Part shown: in pieces, positions 1-9,380 of the stretch
Layout: the number at the start of each line of letters is the position of its first letter
How positions within the stretch are numbered: the first letter of the stretch is position 1
Position numbers and translations under genes: made by a program
From: Chara braunii
Taxonomy: Eukaryota; Streptophyta; Charophyceae; Charales; Characeae
NCBI GenBank assembly: GCA_003427395.1
Contig: BFEA01000012.1
Span: 5,228,911-5,261,990, forward strand
Length of the DNA: 33,080 bases
Direction of reading: 5' to 3'
The notes under the pieces: generated by a model
What the model was told of the DNA's origin: nothing
The model's database searches: none
The model's input: the letters and a program-made list of their open reading frames with translations, nothing else

Positions 1-216
1 GAGAGTGTCAGTGTACCGTCATTGTGTGTGTGTCCGGGGGGGGAGAAGTCACAAGCTTGGGAGGTGTGCGTGTTCATCTCCTCTTTGTTGTCTGGAATGA
101 GTGAGTTACGGAATTTATCGATCGGAATGCTTCCCTCTGCTCCAATGGAACACATACATGCATGAATATGAATAGAGAGGTCTCCGACAAGCAAGCACCA
201 TAAATTCAAATATAAC

Positions 217-325
217 ACCATCACATTTCCAACACAATTCATCACACCACCATCACATTTCCAACACAATTCATCACACCACCATCACATTTCCAACACA
301 ATTCATCACACCACCATCACATTTT
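217..325. repeat. 32-bp minisatellite, about 3.3 copies
   Basis: Near-identical tandem copies of a 32-bp unit beginning ACCATCACATTTCCAACACA and ending CACACC follow one another. The last copy degenerates into a partial unit around 325. Copies differ by almost nothing, so the expansion looks recent. Confidence 0.9.
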
Positions 326-452
326 CATCACGATTTCCAACATAAAGTCCTGTGTTCAACTGTTGATAAACAGTTTACCAACACATAGTTCAACCTTCCA
401 AACGTAGTTCAACATAATATAAACAGATTCTCAACAGTTTATCAACACAAAG

Positions 453-557
453 TTCAACTGTTTATCCTGTCACTTCATGTGGACTACATAAGTCACGCAC
501 GTTGGTTTCCTTCACTTTCTGTAGACCATCGTGCATGTGCCAGGATAAACAGTTGAA
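453..557. repeat. 17-bp perfect inverted repeat
   Basis: TTCAACTGTTTATCCTG at 453-469 is the exact reverse complement of the 17 bases at 541-557, with a 71-bp spacer. Shorter relatives of the same GATAAACAGTT motif lie just upstream, around 360-375 and 430-445, in both orientations. The region is therefore a cluster of small dyads rather than a single hairpin. Confidence 0.8.
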
Positions 558-644
558 AAACGGTTTTTAAACAGTTGTTCGAGGGTGAGGCCCCAAGATA
601 AAAAAAAAAAAAAAAGGCGATAATTTTTCTGTTGTAGCTCGAGG

Positions 645-835
645 GTGAAGTCGGGGACACAGGTATGCAGGCCCAGGTGCCAATGCGAATCCTGCCCTGC
701 ACCCATGCCAAGGCCATTCGTAGATCAAGCAGACAGGTTTGGGGCAGGTCGGCGACACAAACTCGGGTTAGGTCGGGGGCACAGGCTCCAGGCAGGGGTG
801 AGACACAGGTCCGGGGCAGGCTGGGCACAAAGATA
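645..835. repeat. GC-rich degenerate minisatellite
   Basis: Loosely repeated phrases of the kind GGGGCAGGTCGG...CACAGG recur about every 24-26 bp. Copies are diverged and unit boundaries are uncertain. Confidence 0.5.
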
Positions 836-1473
836 ACGACCCATGCACGTAGAGGATCCTCACAAGCCAGGGACACAGGGCAAGGGCTACTTTTTTTTTT
901 TTTTTTTTAAGTACATACGCAGATAATCATGCAGGTAAGCACAGAGTCAGTGCGAACGTTCGACAGACAAAAAGGTGGGCGGGCAGACGGGCATGCAGGT
1001 AAGCAGGAGTCCAGGCAGGCATGCAACAACGTAGGAAACCAACCACATGGCAGGCCATGCAGCACCCAGGTCACAGACAGTCAGGCAGGGTCCTTCCGCC
1101 CGAAATAAAAAGGTGACCCGTGCGGTCTGCTTTGAAGCATAGCCTGACACTCGAATGCAAGGATATAATCGGTTTGCAAAAAAAAAAACGAAATGAAAAA
1201 AAAAAACACAATACTTTCAAAACGTCACAGACGTCAGAGACTCCTTTCCTGCTACACTGTGCAAATTTAGCACCGCGCAATGAGTTCCTTGAAAAACCAT
1301 CCATGAAACAAATTTTGCAAGTTGGGACTTGCCTTTTCATGGACAGTAGATTGTCCATGGGGTTTCCGACCATTGCCCAAGCCATCTCCGAGTCGCACAC
1401 GGACAGTGGACAGTAAGTGAACCGAGGATTAATTGACCAATTTGGACATTCGACACTAGTGTAGCGAGGCCCC

Positions 1474-4124
1474 AAGTAAAACACCGAAATCCCAAAGTGC
1501 GTTTTCGGTACTTAAACACCAAAAACGCATTGAGATATAATGTTCCATATGTAGAAAATAAACGAAGTAAAACACCGAAATTCCGAAGTGCGTTTTCGGT
1601 ACCGAAACACCGAAAGCGCATCGGGATATAATGTTTCATATGTAGAAAATTATGTAAAAAATAAACTAAGTAAAACACTGAAATCCCGAAGTGCGTTTTC
1701 GGTATCGAAACACCGAAAGCGCATCGGAATATAATGTTCCATATGTAGAAAATCAACTAAGTAAAACACCGAAATCCCGAAGTTCGTTTTCGGTACCGAA
1801 ACACCGAAAGCGCATCGGGATATAATGTTCCATATGTAGAAAATAAACTTTTCGGGATATAATGTTCCATATGTAGAAAATAAACTAAGCAAAACAACGA
1901 AATTTCGAAGTGCAGTTCCGGTACTAAAACACCGAAAACGCATCGAGATATAATATTTCATACTTAGAAAATCAACTAAGTAAAACACCGACATCCATTT
2001 TCGATACCGAAACACCGAAAGCGCATCGGGATATAATATCTAATATGTAGAAAATAAACTAAGTAAAACATTGAAATCTTGAAATGCATTTTGCGTACTG
2101 AAACACCGAAAGCGCACCACGATATAATGTTTCATATATCGAAAATAAACTAAGTAAAACACCGGAATCCCGAAATGTTTCATGTATAAAAAATAAACTA
2201 AGTAAAACACCAAAATCCCGAAGTGCGTTTTCGATACTGAAACATGAAAGCGCATCGGAGTATAATATTCCATACGTAGAAAATAAACCAAGTAAAACAC
2301 AAAAATCCCGAAGTTCATTTTCAGTACCGAAACACCGAAAGTGCATCAGGATATAATATTCCATATGTAGAAAATACACTAAGTAAAACACCGAAATCCC
2401 AAAGTACATTTTCGGTACCGAAACACCGAAAGCGCATCGGGATATAATGTTCCATACGTAGAAAATAAACTAAGTAAATCACCGAAATCCCGAATTGTAT
2501 TTTCAGTACCAAACCGCCGAAAGCACATCGGGATATAATATCTTATATTTAGAAAATAAACTAAGTAAAACACTGAAATCTCGAAGTGCGTTTTCGGTAC
2601 TGAAACACCGAAAGCGCATCGAGATATAATGCTTCATATACAGAAAATAAACTAAGTAAATCACCGAAATCTCGAAGTGCATTTTCAGTACCGAAACACC
2701 GAAAACGCATCAGGATATAATGTTTCATATGTAGAAAATAAACTAGGTAAAACACCGAAATCACGAAGTGCATTTTTGGTACCGAAAGCGCATCGGGATA
2801 TATTGTCTTATATGTAGAAAATAAACTAAGTAAAACACCGAAATCCTGAAGTGCATTTTCGATACCCGAAACACAAAAAGCGCATTGGGATACAATGTTC
2901 TATATGTAGAAAATAAACTAGTAAGTAAAACACCGAAATCCCGAGGTGTGTTCTCAATACCGAAACGGTGAAAACCGCATCAAGACATAATGTTCCATAT
3001 GTAGAAAAGAAACTAAGTAAAACACCGAAATCCTGAAGTGCGTTTTCGATATCAAAACACGAAAGCGCATCGGGATATGATATTCCATATGTAGAAAATA
3101 AACCAAGTAAAACACCGAAATCCCGAAGTCTGTTTTTTAGTACCGAAACATCGAAAGTGCATCAGGATATAATATTCCATATGTAGAAAATAAACTAAGT
3201 AAAACACCGAAATCCCGAAGTGTATTTTCGGTACCGAAACACCGAAAGTGCATCGGAATATAATGTTTCATATGTAGATAATAAACTAAGTAAATCACCG
3301 AAATCCCGAAGTGCATTTTCGGTACCAAAACGCCGAAAGCGCATCGGGATACAATATCTTGTATGTAGAAAATAAACTAAGTAAAACACTGAAATCTCGA
3401 AGTGTGTTTTCGGTACTGAAACACCAAAAGCACATCGAGATATAATGTTTCATATATAGAAAATAAACTAAGTAAATATCACAGAAATCCCGAAGTGCAT
3501 TTTCAGTACCGAAACAACGAAAGCGCATCAGGATATAATGTTTTATATGTAGAAAATAAACGAAGTAAGACACCGAAATCCCGAAGAGTGTTTTCAGTAC
3601 CGAAACACCGAAAGCGCATCGGGGTGTAATGTTCCATATGTAGAAAATAAACTAGGTAAAACACCGAAATCCCGAAGTGCATTTTCGATACCAAAACACC
3701 GAAATCCCAAAGTGCATTTTCGGTATCCGAAACACAAAAAACGCATTGAAATATAATGTTCTATATGTAGAAAATAAACTAGTTAGTAAAACACCGAAAT
3801 CCCGAAGTGTGTTCTCAGTACCGAAATGGTGAAAACCGCATCAAGACATAATGTTCCATATGTAGAAAATAAACTAAGTAAAACACCCAAATCCCAAAGT
3901 GCGTTTTCTGTACCGAAACGCCGAAAAGCGCATCGGGACATCATGTTCCATATGTAGAAAATAAACTAAGTAAAACATCGAAATTCCGAAGTGCATTTTC
4001 GGTACCGAAACACTGAAAACGCATCGGGATATAATATCAAATATGTAGAAAATAAACTAAGTAAAACACTGAAATCTCGAAGTGCATTTTCCGTACCGAA
4101 ACACCGAAAGCGCACCGAAAGCGC
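1474..4124. repeat. 91-bp satellite array A, about 29 units
   Basis: The tandem unit has a consensus length of 91 bp. Landmarks in order are GTAGAAAATAAACTAAGTAA, AACACCGAAATCCCGAAGTG, CGTTTTCGGTACCGAAACAC, CGAAAGCGCATCGGGATATA and ATGTTCCATAT. Each unit contains the 14-bp palindrome TTTCGGTACCGAAA. An imperfect outer dyad (TCCCGA..TGCG against CGCA.TCGGGA) surrounds it. Because 91 is one more than a multiple of three, the many minus-strand frames of 60-120 codons here are products of the tandem repeat and not genes. Units are diverged, with truncated ones near 1840-1860, 2160-2190 and 3680-3730. A higher-order period of about 816 bp (nine units) is visible. Confidence 0.95.
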
Positions 4125-4939
4125 ATCCAAATTTTTCTCATTTCCGATCTATTGCGGCAGTCGGATGCCTCAGGAGGCGGCGATTGTGCCCATGGCTCGG
4201 AGTGGGGGGTTCCCTTTGGTCTTACTTTGATGCTATCGGTTTTTTTTCGCTCAGCCATTGATTTTATGTTTCTGTATTTAGTCGACTATTGGGGTACATT
4301 CGACACTCGGTCGTTGTTGCTCAGGTCCCGACGGCTGACGTTACGACCTCCGGACTTGGGCATAGGGATGACGTGCGAACGGTTACAGTGGCTTCTACCG
4401 GGTTCTTGAGCAGATTTATACTCCTGCGCTGTTCGGACTCAGCCTCTAAGGGTATTCGGGCACTATGCTGGACGGTTGCTGATTCCAGCGCAAGCATCAC
4501 CGTCGTTCCGTGATCAGAGTTCGGGATGATGGGGCTTTTAGGTCGTACGAGCCATCACCTGGGCGCTTGACACCCTGTCACTGAGAAGCAGGTTGCGGCA
4601 TCGTTCATCGTTCGTTGTGGTTACTCTGTCTCTTCGCTCAGCGGAGGTCGGCACGCAATTGGCTGTGATTTTTTTCTGCTGTGTATTTTCTGTGTGTTTT
4701 TCTGTGCCCTAGTTTGTCATTGTGGTGCAGATCTGAATGAAGGTTCGCGTCACGAATTACGGTGGCTTCTTCTCTCTTCATCAGTCGTATCGGAGTTTAC
4801 ATTTTGATTGGGCATCCTGGTTCTAACATCCTTCCAGGGGGGCACGATGGCGCAGATCCACCGTGGCGCAGATCCACCGTGAGGTGTTTTGTAACAAACA
4901 ACTGGTCAGGCCTTTCGCTAGATTAGGTGTTGGATAGAT

Positions 4940-4947
4940 TATATAAA
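4940..4947 (+). promoter_or_regulatory. TATA box in left pseudo-LTR
   Basis: TATATAAA lies 95 bp upstream of the hammerhead cleavage site. The same octamer and its surroundings are kept in the right copy. A start about 30 bp downstream would place the ribozyme in the 5' leader of the transcript, so new RNAs would be trimmed to position 5043. Function is inferred from motif and position only. Confidence 0.5.
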
Positions 4948-5001
4948 GAGGCAAGGCAGATGGTATGGCCTCGTGGTTTTGGAGAGAGTTCTCGGATCAT
5001 T

Positions 5002-5046
5002 CCTCATGATGAGTCTATTGCCGCGGATAGACGAAACGCGTCGAGG
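5002..5046 (+). ncRNA. Hammerhead ribozyme, left copy (core base C3 mutated to A)
   Basis: Parts in order: stem I strand CCTC (5002-5005); core ATGATGA (5006-5012), where the consensus is CTGATGA; stem II GTCTAT/ATAGAC (5013-5018 with 5027-5032), perfectly paired around an 8-nt loop; GAAA (5033-5036); short palindromic stem III ACGCGT (5036-5041); cleavage triplet GTC (5040-5042); and stem I partner GAGG (5043-5046). This is the minimal type I form with a very short stem III, known from PLEs and thought to work as a dimer. C3 pairs with the catalytic G8, so A at 5006 should cripple cleavage unless G8 were also changed, and it is not. Confidence 0.85.
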
Positions 5047-5207
5047 TGGGCCTCGTATTGGTGGTTTTCCAGTTGTATCCAGGTGTTCATTTTCATGTTT
5101 CTAAGAATCTTGCTCTCATCTTGCGTGCGTGACGATTGGCATATTATTGGTGTATCCATTTATATCGTCCTCATGCTTTTGTTGTCTATGCCGGACAGTT
5201 CTTATTT

Positions 5208-5614
5208 TCAGATTACCGTGACAACCTCCATTGCAGTCGTACTTTGGGTGATGACCACGTATTTTGTAGGGTTGTTTTTGGTTGTATGTGTTATGGAGCA
5301 TGTGCTTGTTACGTGCGCTTTTTGGTTTCAGGAGCAGGATATCCTGATCAGGTTCATTGTCTACTTCGATGATGAGACGAACGTAATTAGGTTTTTTGTT
5401 AGACAGGATTAATGTTTGGTCGTCGTTTATTGGTCCTAATCAGTTATACGTTAGGTTGTCCTCGCCGACTTCTTCCTTGTACGTCTTGCTTTCGATCTTT
5501 CCCTTTTTCTGTCCCCTTGACGCTGATCAATCTCCTTTCTCGGAGACGTGACCCTTTGTTTACGATTTGGCACCTGCATCGTCATCTGTTTCTTTTGTGT
5601 ACGGCCTTTTCTCG
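5208..5614 (+). other. PLE leader between pseudo-LTR and first gene
   Basis: Sequence unique to the element interior. Frames of 155-161 codons touch it, but they begin inside the pseudo-LTR, cover the ribozyme and have no recognisable domain. I read the stretch as an untranslated leader. Confidence 0.5.
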
Positions 5615-5926
5615 ATGGCAACGAAGGGCAGTAAATGTTTCAATTGTGGAGGTGAGGGCCATTTTGCACGCGAATGTCCTTCGAGTCGTGGTACCCCTGC
5701 TCCTGCTAATGGTGCTGCTACGGGCGGGACCGCTGCGCCAGCAAGATATTGGACGCCACGGCATAATTTTGGGGAGGAGGCCGAGGAGAAGGAGTTCCTC
5801 CGCCAGCTTATTCAGGAGAAGAGGGAGGAACAGGCGAAGAAGAGGAAATTCAAGGAGAGAAGGAAAATGGACGAGTTGATCAGGCAAGAGATCGAGAGGA
5901 ATTCGGAAGCGATGGAAGGTAGGTAA
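5615..5926 (+). CDS. Zinc-knuckle (CCHC) protein of the PLE, ORF1a
   Basis: The frame is open from 5567, but the first plausible ATG is at 5615, giving 103 residues. Just after the start lies CFNCGGEGHFAREC, an exact C-X2-C-X4-H-X4-C zinc knuckle of the kind that binds single-stranded nucleic acid in Gag-like proteins. A short Ala/Pro/Gly/Thr-rich linker follows. The C-terminal half is very rich in Glu, Lys and Arg and is predicted helical or coiled-coil by composition. The stop overlaps the next start in TAATG (5924-5928), which could mean termination-reinitiation or a former fusion broken by a frameshift. The likely role is packaging or chaperoning element RNA. A zinc-knuckle frame is not a standard part of Penelope-like elements. 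Confidence 0.75.
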   Translation: MATKGSKCFNCGGEGHFARECPSSRGTPAPANGAATGGTAAPARYWTPRHNFGEEAEEKEFLRQLIQEKREEQAKKRKFKERRKMDELIRQEIERNSEAMEGR

Positions 5927-6486
5927 TGGCTAAGATCGGGCGCCAATTTCTTATGGCAAGGGAAGATGTCAGAAGGGAGGAGGTCAAATGCTCTCGTACT
6001 CCGGTGCAGAATGTTAGGGATACAAGTCTCGGAGACTACGGGGACAAAGGTCTGGAGGAGATAGAGGACGAAATCGCAAAACTCTATGAGCTGCGTGAGA
6101 GGAAACGCAAGGGTAAGATCCCGAAGGAGGTGGGGGTGAGTAAACCATTCAGACAACCACATTTCCCGCGCGAGGAGGCAGCGGAGAATGAGCTGGGCGA
6201 GTCATCTCGTATGGCGGAGGAACGCACACGCACCAAGGTATGCGCTGGAAGTGGCCCAGAGGGGGTCCTGGCGTATGTTCAGGCACAAAGGCGGATCCTG
6301 ACCCCGAAGACGAAGGACCAGCTTAAGCATATCTGCCTCGTTGAAGGTGTGCAGTACACCACAAAAGGCCCCATGATTGAACGCATTATCGAAGTTAGGG
6401 CGAAGCTTGCGTATGAGGGGTTTGTCTTTGCTCCTTCTCCCTCCCCGGCTGGGAGCCAGGACAAGGTACACACACCAGGCAGGTGA
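5926..6486 (+). CDS. SAP-like, coiled-coil protein of the PLE, ORF1b
   Basis: 186 residues. A charged helical stretch around residues 40-65 (EEIEDEIAKLYELRERKRKG) suggests a coiled coil. Around residues 125-160 the segment TPKTKDQLKHICLVEGVQY, followed by TTKGPMIERIIEVR, fits a SAP-type helix-extended-loop-helix DNA-binding fold (a leucine-anchored helix, G-x-x-Y-x-x-K, second helix). The N-terminus overlaps the preceding stop by one base. The TGA at 6484-6486 is followed directly and in the same frame by the ATG of the endonuclease gene, so ORF1b and the endonuclease may once have been one reading frame or may be joined by stop readthrough. The SAP assignment is by eye and could be wrong. 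Confidence 0.6.
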   Translation: MAKIGRQFLMAREDVRREEVKCSRTPVQNVRDTSLGDYGDKGLEEIEDEIAKLYELRERKRKGKIPKEVGVSKPFRQPHFPREEAAENELGESSRMAEERTRTKVCAGSGPEGVLAYVQAQRRILTPKTKDQLKHICLVEGVQYTTKGPMIERIIEVRAKLAYEGFVFAPSPSPAGSQDKVHTPGR

Positions 6487-7782
6487 ATGTTTGATAGTTT
6501 TACTGCTCGGTTATGGGTTAATATGTTTTTGTACAAGCGACTGGGATGTGCCGCTTGGTTGAATAGGGATTCAACGCGGGCGCGACTCCGTACCCTTTGT
6601 GATATTTGTGTCACTCTGATCTTGGTTGCTCTAATCCTCCTGAATGAGATCCGCTGGACAACTAAGTATAGGTCTTTACTCTTATCATTGGATTGGGGTT
6701 CGTTGAGAACGGGACATGTGGTGTATCTTCTTGCTTCGCCTTGGTGTAGAGCTCGGTATGTAAGTTGCTCTATTAGGGGGTTTTATGTTAGATGGGGGGA
6801 GCATGTTCGAACGGTTCGATCAAGGGGTGGAGGTAGATGTCCGCGCCTGTACCAATGCTTGTCTTCGTCTGGGTTTTGGAATTATGTGCCTGTACCGTTA
6901 GTCAATGGTGTTTCTTCGGTGGTACAGACGGAGAAACTATTGATTAGAAATTTTTCTCCGTCCCTGAATTATCGAACGGTAAGGCGAGTGGTGAAAACTA
7001 ATAAGAGGCTATGTCGTTCTAAGAGGTGGGGGAATGAGGTAAGACCTGTGGTGTTTGCGGTTTTGAAATTCCGGTCTGTTGATGGGGTGTGGACGAATAG
7101 TTTGCTCTCACAACTGAGGTTTGCGAACGATTCTGGCAAACGGGATTTTGAAATTGAGTTCTCCCCCGGTAACCGTTTGGCGGATGATTGGTCGGTTATT
7201 CGTCGGATTTTTGGGCTTACGAGGGTCTTTCTGGGGGATAGGTGTTTACTCCTTAAGAATCTCAAGCAGAAATTCCAGTTAGGTGGTACTTGGTTTTTTG
7301 GACGGGTCATTTTTAGTCCTACTGGTAGGTCTCTTTGTAAGGCACAACTGACCCGCCTGTTGGAACAGCCATGGACTCGGAGGCAGCTGAAATTCAGAAG
7401 CGTGGAATGTTTGGCGAAATGGTTCCGTTCTATCCGCGACTTTTCAAGCAAAGATACGCGGACGAGACTTCGAGGCATCTTAGCCTGTGCGTTGAAATTC
7501 AAGGTGGGAATTGACGTTAGGAGGAAGATCCTGTGCGTATGTCTTTCGATCATTGTCTGCGGTCTTCGGCTGTCCATGCTCTGTTGCTTAGGATCCTGGA
7601 ATGCTCTGCTTATCCTGAGTCGATCAGGAATCTGCTCAAGAGGAACTTACGTTTTGTTTGGAGGAAGAATGTGTCGGTGTCAGGGTACCTTTGGTCTTTC
7701 AAACGTTTCACAAGACCTGGACAATTGGCGGTTTGCACATGCCACCTTAAGCCTACTTGGGAACGGTTTGGCATGCACATAA
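6487..7782 (+). CDS. GIY-YIG endonuclease domain and linker of the PLE (N-terminal part of ORF2)
   Basis: The open frame is 431 codons. Residues about 76-161 form a GIY-YIG nuclease: HVVYLL (78-80 correspond to GIY), RYVSCSIR (91-93 correspond to YIG, with S for G; R97 is the motif arginine), RWGEHVR (E105, H106), FWNYVPVPL, and TEKLLIRNFSPSLN, giving E149 and the closing LN (N161). GIY-YIG nucleases nick target DNA to prime reverse transcription. In most PLEs the domain follows the RT, whereas here it precedes it. The downstream part up to about residue 345 is an unrecognised basic linker. After roughly 7525 the biologically meaningful frame is the -1 frame (next entry), so the last 80 or so codons are probably read-on. 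The G-to-S change in YIG may weaken activity. Confidence 0.78.
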   Translation: MFDSFTARLWVNMFLYKRLGCAAWLNRDSTRARLRTLCDICVTLILVALILLNEIRWTTKYRSLLLSLDWGSLRTGHVVYLLASPWCRARYVSCSIRGFYVRWGEHVRTVRSRGGGRCPRLYQCLSSSGFWNYVPVPLVNGVSSVVQTEKLLIRNFSPSLNYRTVRRVVKTNKRLCRSKRWGNEVRPVVFAVLKFRSVDGVWTNSLLSQLRFANDSGKRDFEIEFSPGNRLADDWSVIRRIFGLTRVFLGDRCLLLKNLKQKFQLGGTWFFGRVIFSPTGRSLCKAQLTRLLEQPWTRRQLKFRSVECLAKWFRSIRDFSSKDTRTRLRGILACALKFKVGIDVRRKILCVCLSIIVCGLRLSMLCCLGSWNALLILSRSGICSRGTYVLFGGRMCRCQGTFGLSNVSQDLDNWRFAHATLSLLGNGLACT

Positions 7783-9380
7783 CGACCCGAATTGGCCTTA
7801 TTCCTGGGATACTACGCTTGTGCCTTAATTCTAGGAATATACCGAGGTTTCGACCACAGTCTGGGGTGGTTGAGCTCGGCACACAATTGGTTGTTGTCTC
7901 TTCTTACCTCCGATCATCATTGATTTTGGATAGGGGTTTGTTGGGGTCGTGTTGGACGGGCGAGGCTAATGCAGACCATTGGGAGAACATAAGGGTTTTG
8001 CGTAATTGGTACAACAGGCTTCAAAATTTTGTATGTGTTCCGCTAGACCGTAATGTTTCAGACACACTCGTTGTCTGCTCTGTGCTCTTCGACCATTATC
8101 TGCGATTAACTTTCAATTGGAACCTGTCTTTTGTTCCTTCGAAGACTAACGAGTGTTCTGTTTTGGAAGGTATGAGATCGGATTTCCAGAATCGTGGCCT
8201 TTATAAGTTAGGGGGATGGATCAAGGATTGGAGTTTTGGTAATGCTTATGTGTTACCAAAGCATAAGGATCTAACCCGTTGGCGGCCAATCTCCCCAATG
8301 TGCAATGAGCCGGCGAGACTGGCGAGTGTGTGTGTGGCGCGGGCCTTGAATTGTCTGCTCTTTCACCTTCCCCTGGGATCTAGTTTTAACCTTAAAGCGG
8401 TCCTTGAGGTTGACGGAGGCTTGTCGCGTATGGATCGGAATTTTTCAAGGTTAAATGGTTACAGACATCTCTTATCTGCCTCCTTTGACATCAAAGATAT
8501 GTTCGTCTCTTTGCCACATTCGGACATAGTCACGGCAGTCTATTGGTTGCTTGAATTCTTTGTCGCTAAAAATTTTCGTGGGGTTAACGTTGCAAGAAAG
8601 GGGAAGAAGGTTTGACTTTCTCGAAAAAGAAACCGAATTGAATGTTTGTGTGTCTCATTCGAGGATATCCGTGAAATGGTGATATTCGATCTGAATTTCA
8701 CCTTCATCCACTCTGCTGGTACTCTACTCAAGCAGGTGGTTGGGGTGCCGATGGGGAAAGCATCGAGTTGCCGCTTGGCGTGTATCTTGTGTTCTTACGC
8801 TGAATTTCATTTTTTGAAGAGTCTGGCTGCGGATAGGGTGTTTTTCAAAGGTTTTCGGATCGTTGACGATGTCACGATGTTTGCAGCGATCTCCTCTAGT
8901 TGTGATGAGCGTAAGGCTGGTCATTCACTTTCTCAGTTCACAAGATGTTACGGATCGAACCTTCGTTTGGTCTGCACAGATTCCTCACAAGAGGCGTGGA
9001 TTTTCGCAGGAGTACAGATCCACCGAGTGGGTACGTCCATTAGGACTGTCGCAACTTAAAAAAATTATCCCTCTCTTTGGAATGATGGACACCTGGTTTT
9101 CGGGTGTTTCCAGGATTATTTTTCATATTTGGCGAAAAAGGCAAAGATTGGGGCAATCTTGAGTACGTTACATAGGGTTTTTGGTTTGACCCTGGATTAC
9201 TGGGGCACGTATGAGTTGTTGCTAGTGATTCGGAGGGAACTTCTCATGCGCTCCTACCTGCCGAGCCTGGTTGTGTCCACTTTCAGACGGTTTGGCCGAA
9301 AGGCAGGGGATAGTTCGTTGGAGGTTATTGATGACTTTGTTTCTGCTGGGGCTTGGTATGATTACCAAGCAAGGACTTGA
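7533..9380 (+). pseudogene. Penelope-type reverse transcriptase (C-terminal part of ORF2), broken by two stops
   Basis: One frame runs from about 7527 to 9380 and is interrupted only by TGA at 8613 and TAA at 9057. Family motifs continue on both sides of each stop. In order: a CTCH motif (residues 68-71, codons from 7734), matching the CxC signature reported for nuclease-first PLEs; NAYVLPKHKDLTRWRPISPM (codons from 8241), the fingers region; motif A SFDIKDMFVSLP with the catalytic Asp codon at 8487; motif B QVVGVPMGKASS (from 8733); motif C RIVDDV with the two catalytic Asp codons at 8865-8870; then a thumb-like region ending LSTLHRVFGLTLDYWGTYEL. All three catalytic aspartates remain. A -1 shift near 7525 separates it from the endonuclease; I see no slippery heptamer there, so damage is likelier than programmed frameshifting. 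Confidence 0.87.

Larger units (their letters stand above)
1..1453. other. Low-complexity flank without a recognisable gene
   Basis: No open frame here looks like a protein. The stretch holds a 32-bp minisatellite (217-325), a perfect inverted repeat (453-469 with 541-557), a GC-rich degenerate minisatellite (about 645-835), an A16 run (600-615), a T18 run (891-908) and two shorter A runs near 1179-1206. The short frames on either strand are translations of these repeats and have no family signature. Confidence 0.6.
4124..5207 (+). repeat. Left pseudo-LTR of the PLE
   Basis: This 1,084-bp stretch is repeated directly at 9456-10521, with identity near 95% by eye. It starts CATCCAAATTTTTCTCA in both copies. 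The left copy has an extra tandem duplication of the 16-mer GGCGCAGATCCACCGT around 4850-4881. It runs without a break into the interior of the element, whereas the right copy stops in the satellite. That asymmetry is typical of PLE pseudo-LTRs, which are partial tandem copies rather than true LTRs. It contains a TATA box and a ribozyme. The open frames inside (for example 4927-5412) overlap the ribozyme, are disrupted in the right copy and look accidental. Confidence 0.92.

Noticed and set aside
1446-1457. ACATTCGACACT shared between the left flank of the satellite element and the PLE pseudo-LTR (about 4297)
   Set aside because: Only 12 bases and without extension on either side; probably chance.
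1337-4258. Many minus-strand open frames with repeated FGVLLSLFSTY-like peptides
   Set aside because: They are translations of the 91-bp satellite. The period is one more than a multiple of three, so all frames open and close in a regular way. No start context or domain is present.
4770-4800. CTGATGA on the minus strand near 4777 in the left pseudo-LTR
   Set aside because: No matching GAAA and stems, and the right copy lacks the motif.
4927-5412. 161-codon hydrophobic frame starting in the left pseudo-LTR
   Set aside because: It overlaps the hammerhead ribozyme and is not preserved as an open frame in the right copy, so it is most likely accidental.
6969-7577. 202-codon minus-strand frame
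   Set aside because: Shadow of the endonuclease/linker coding region on the other strand.
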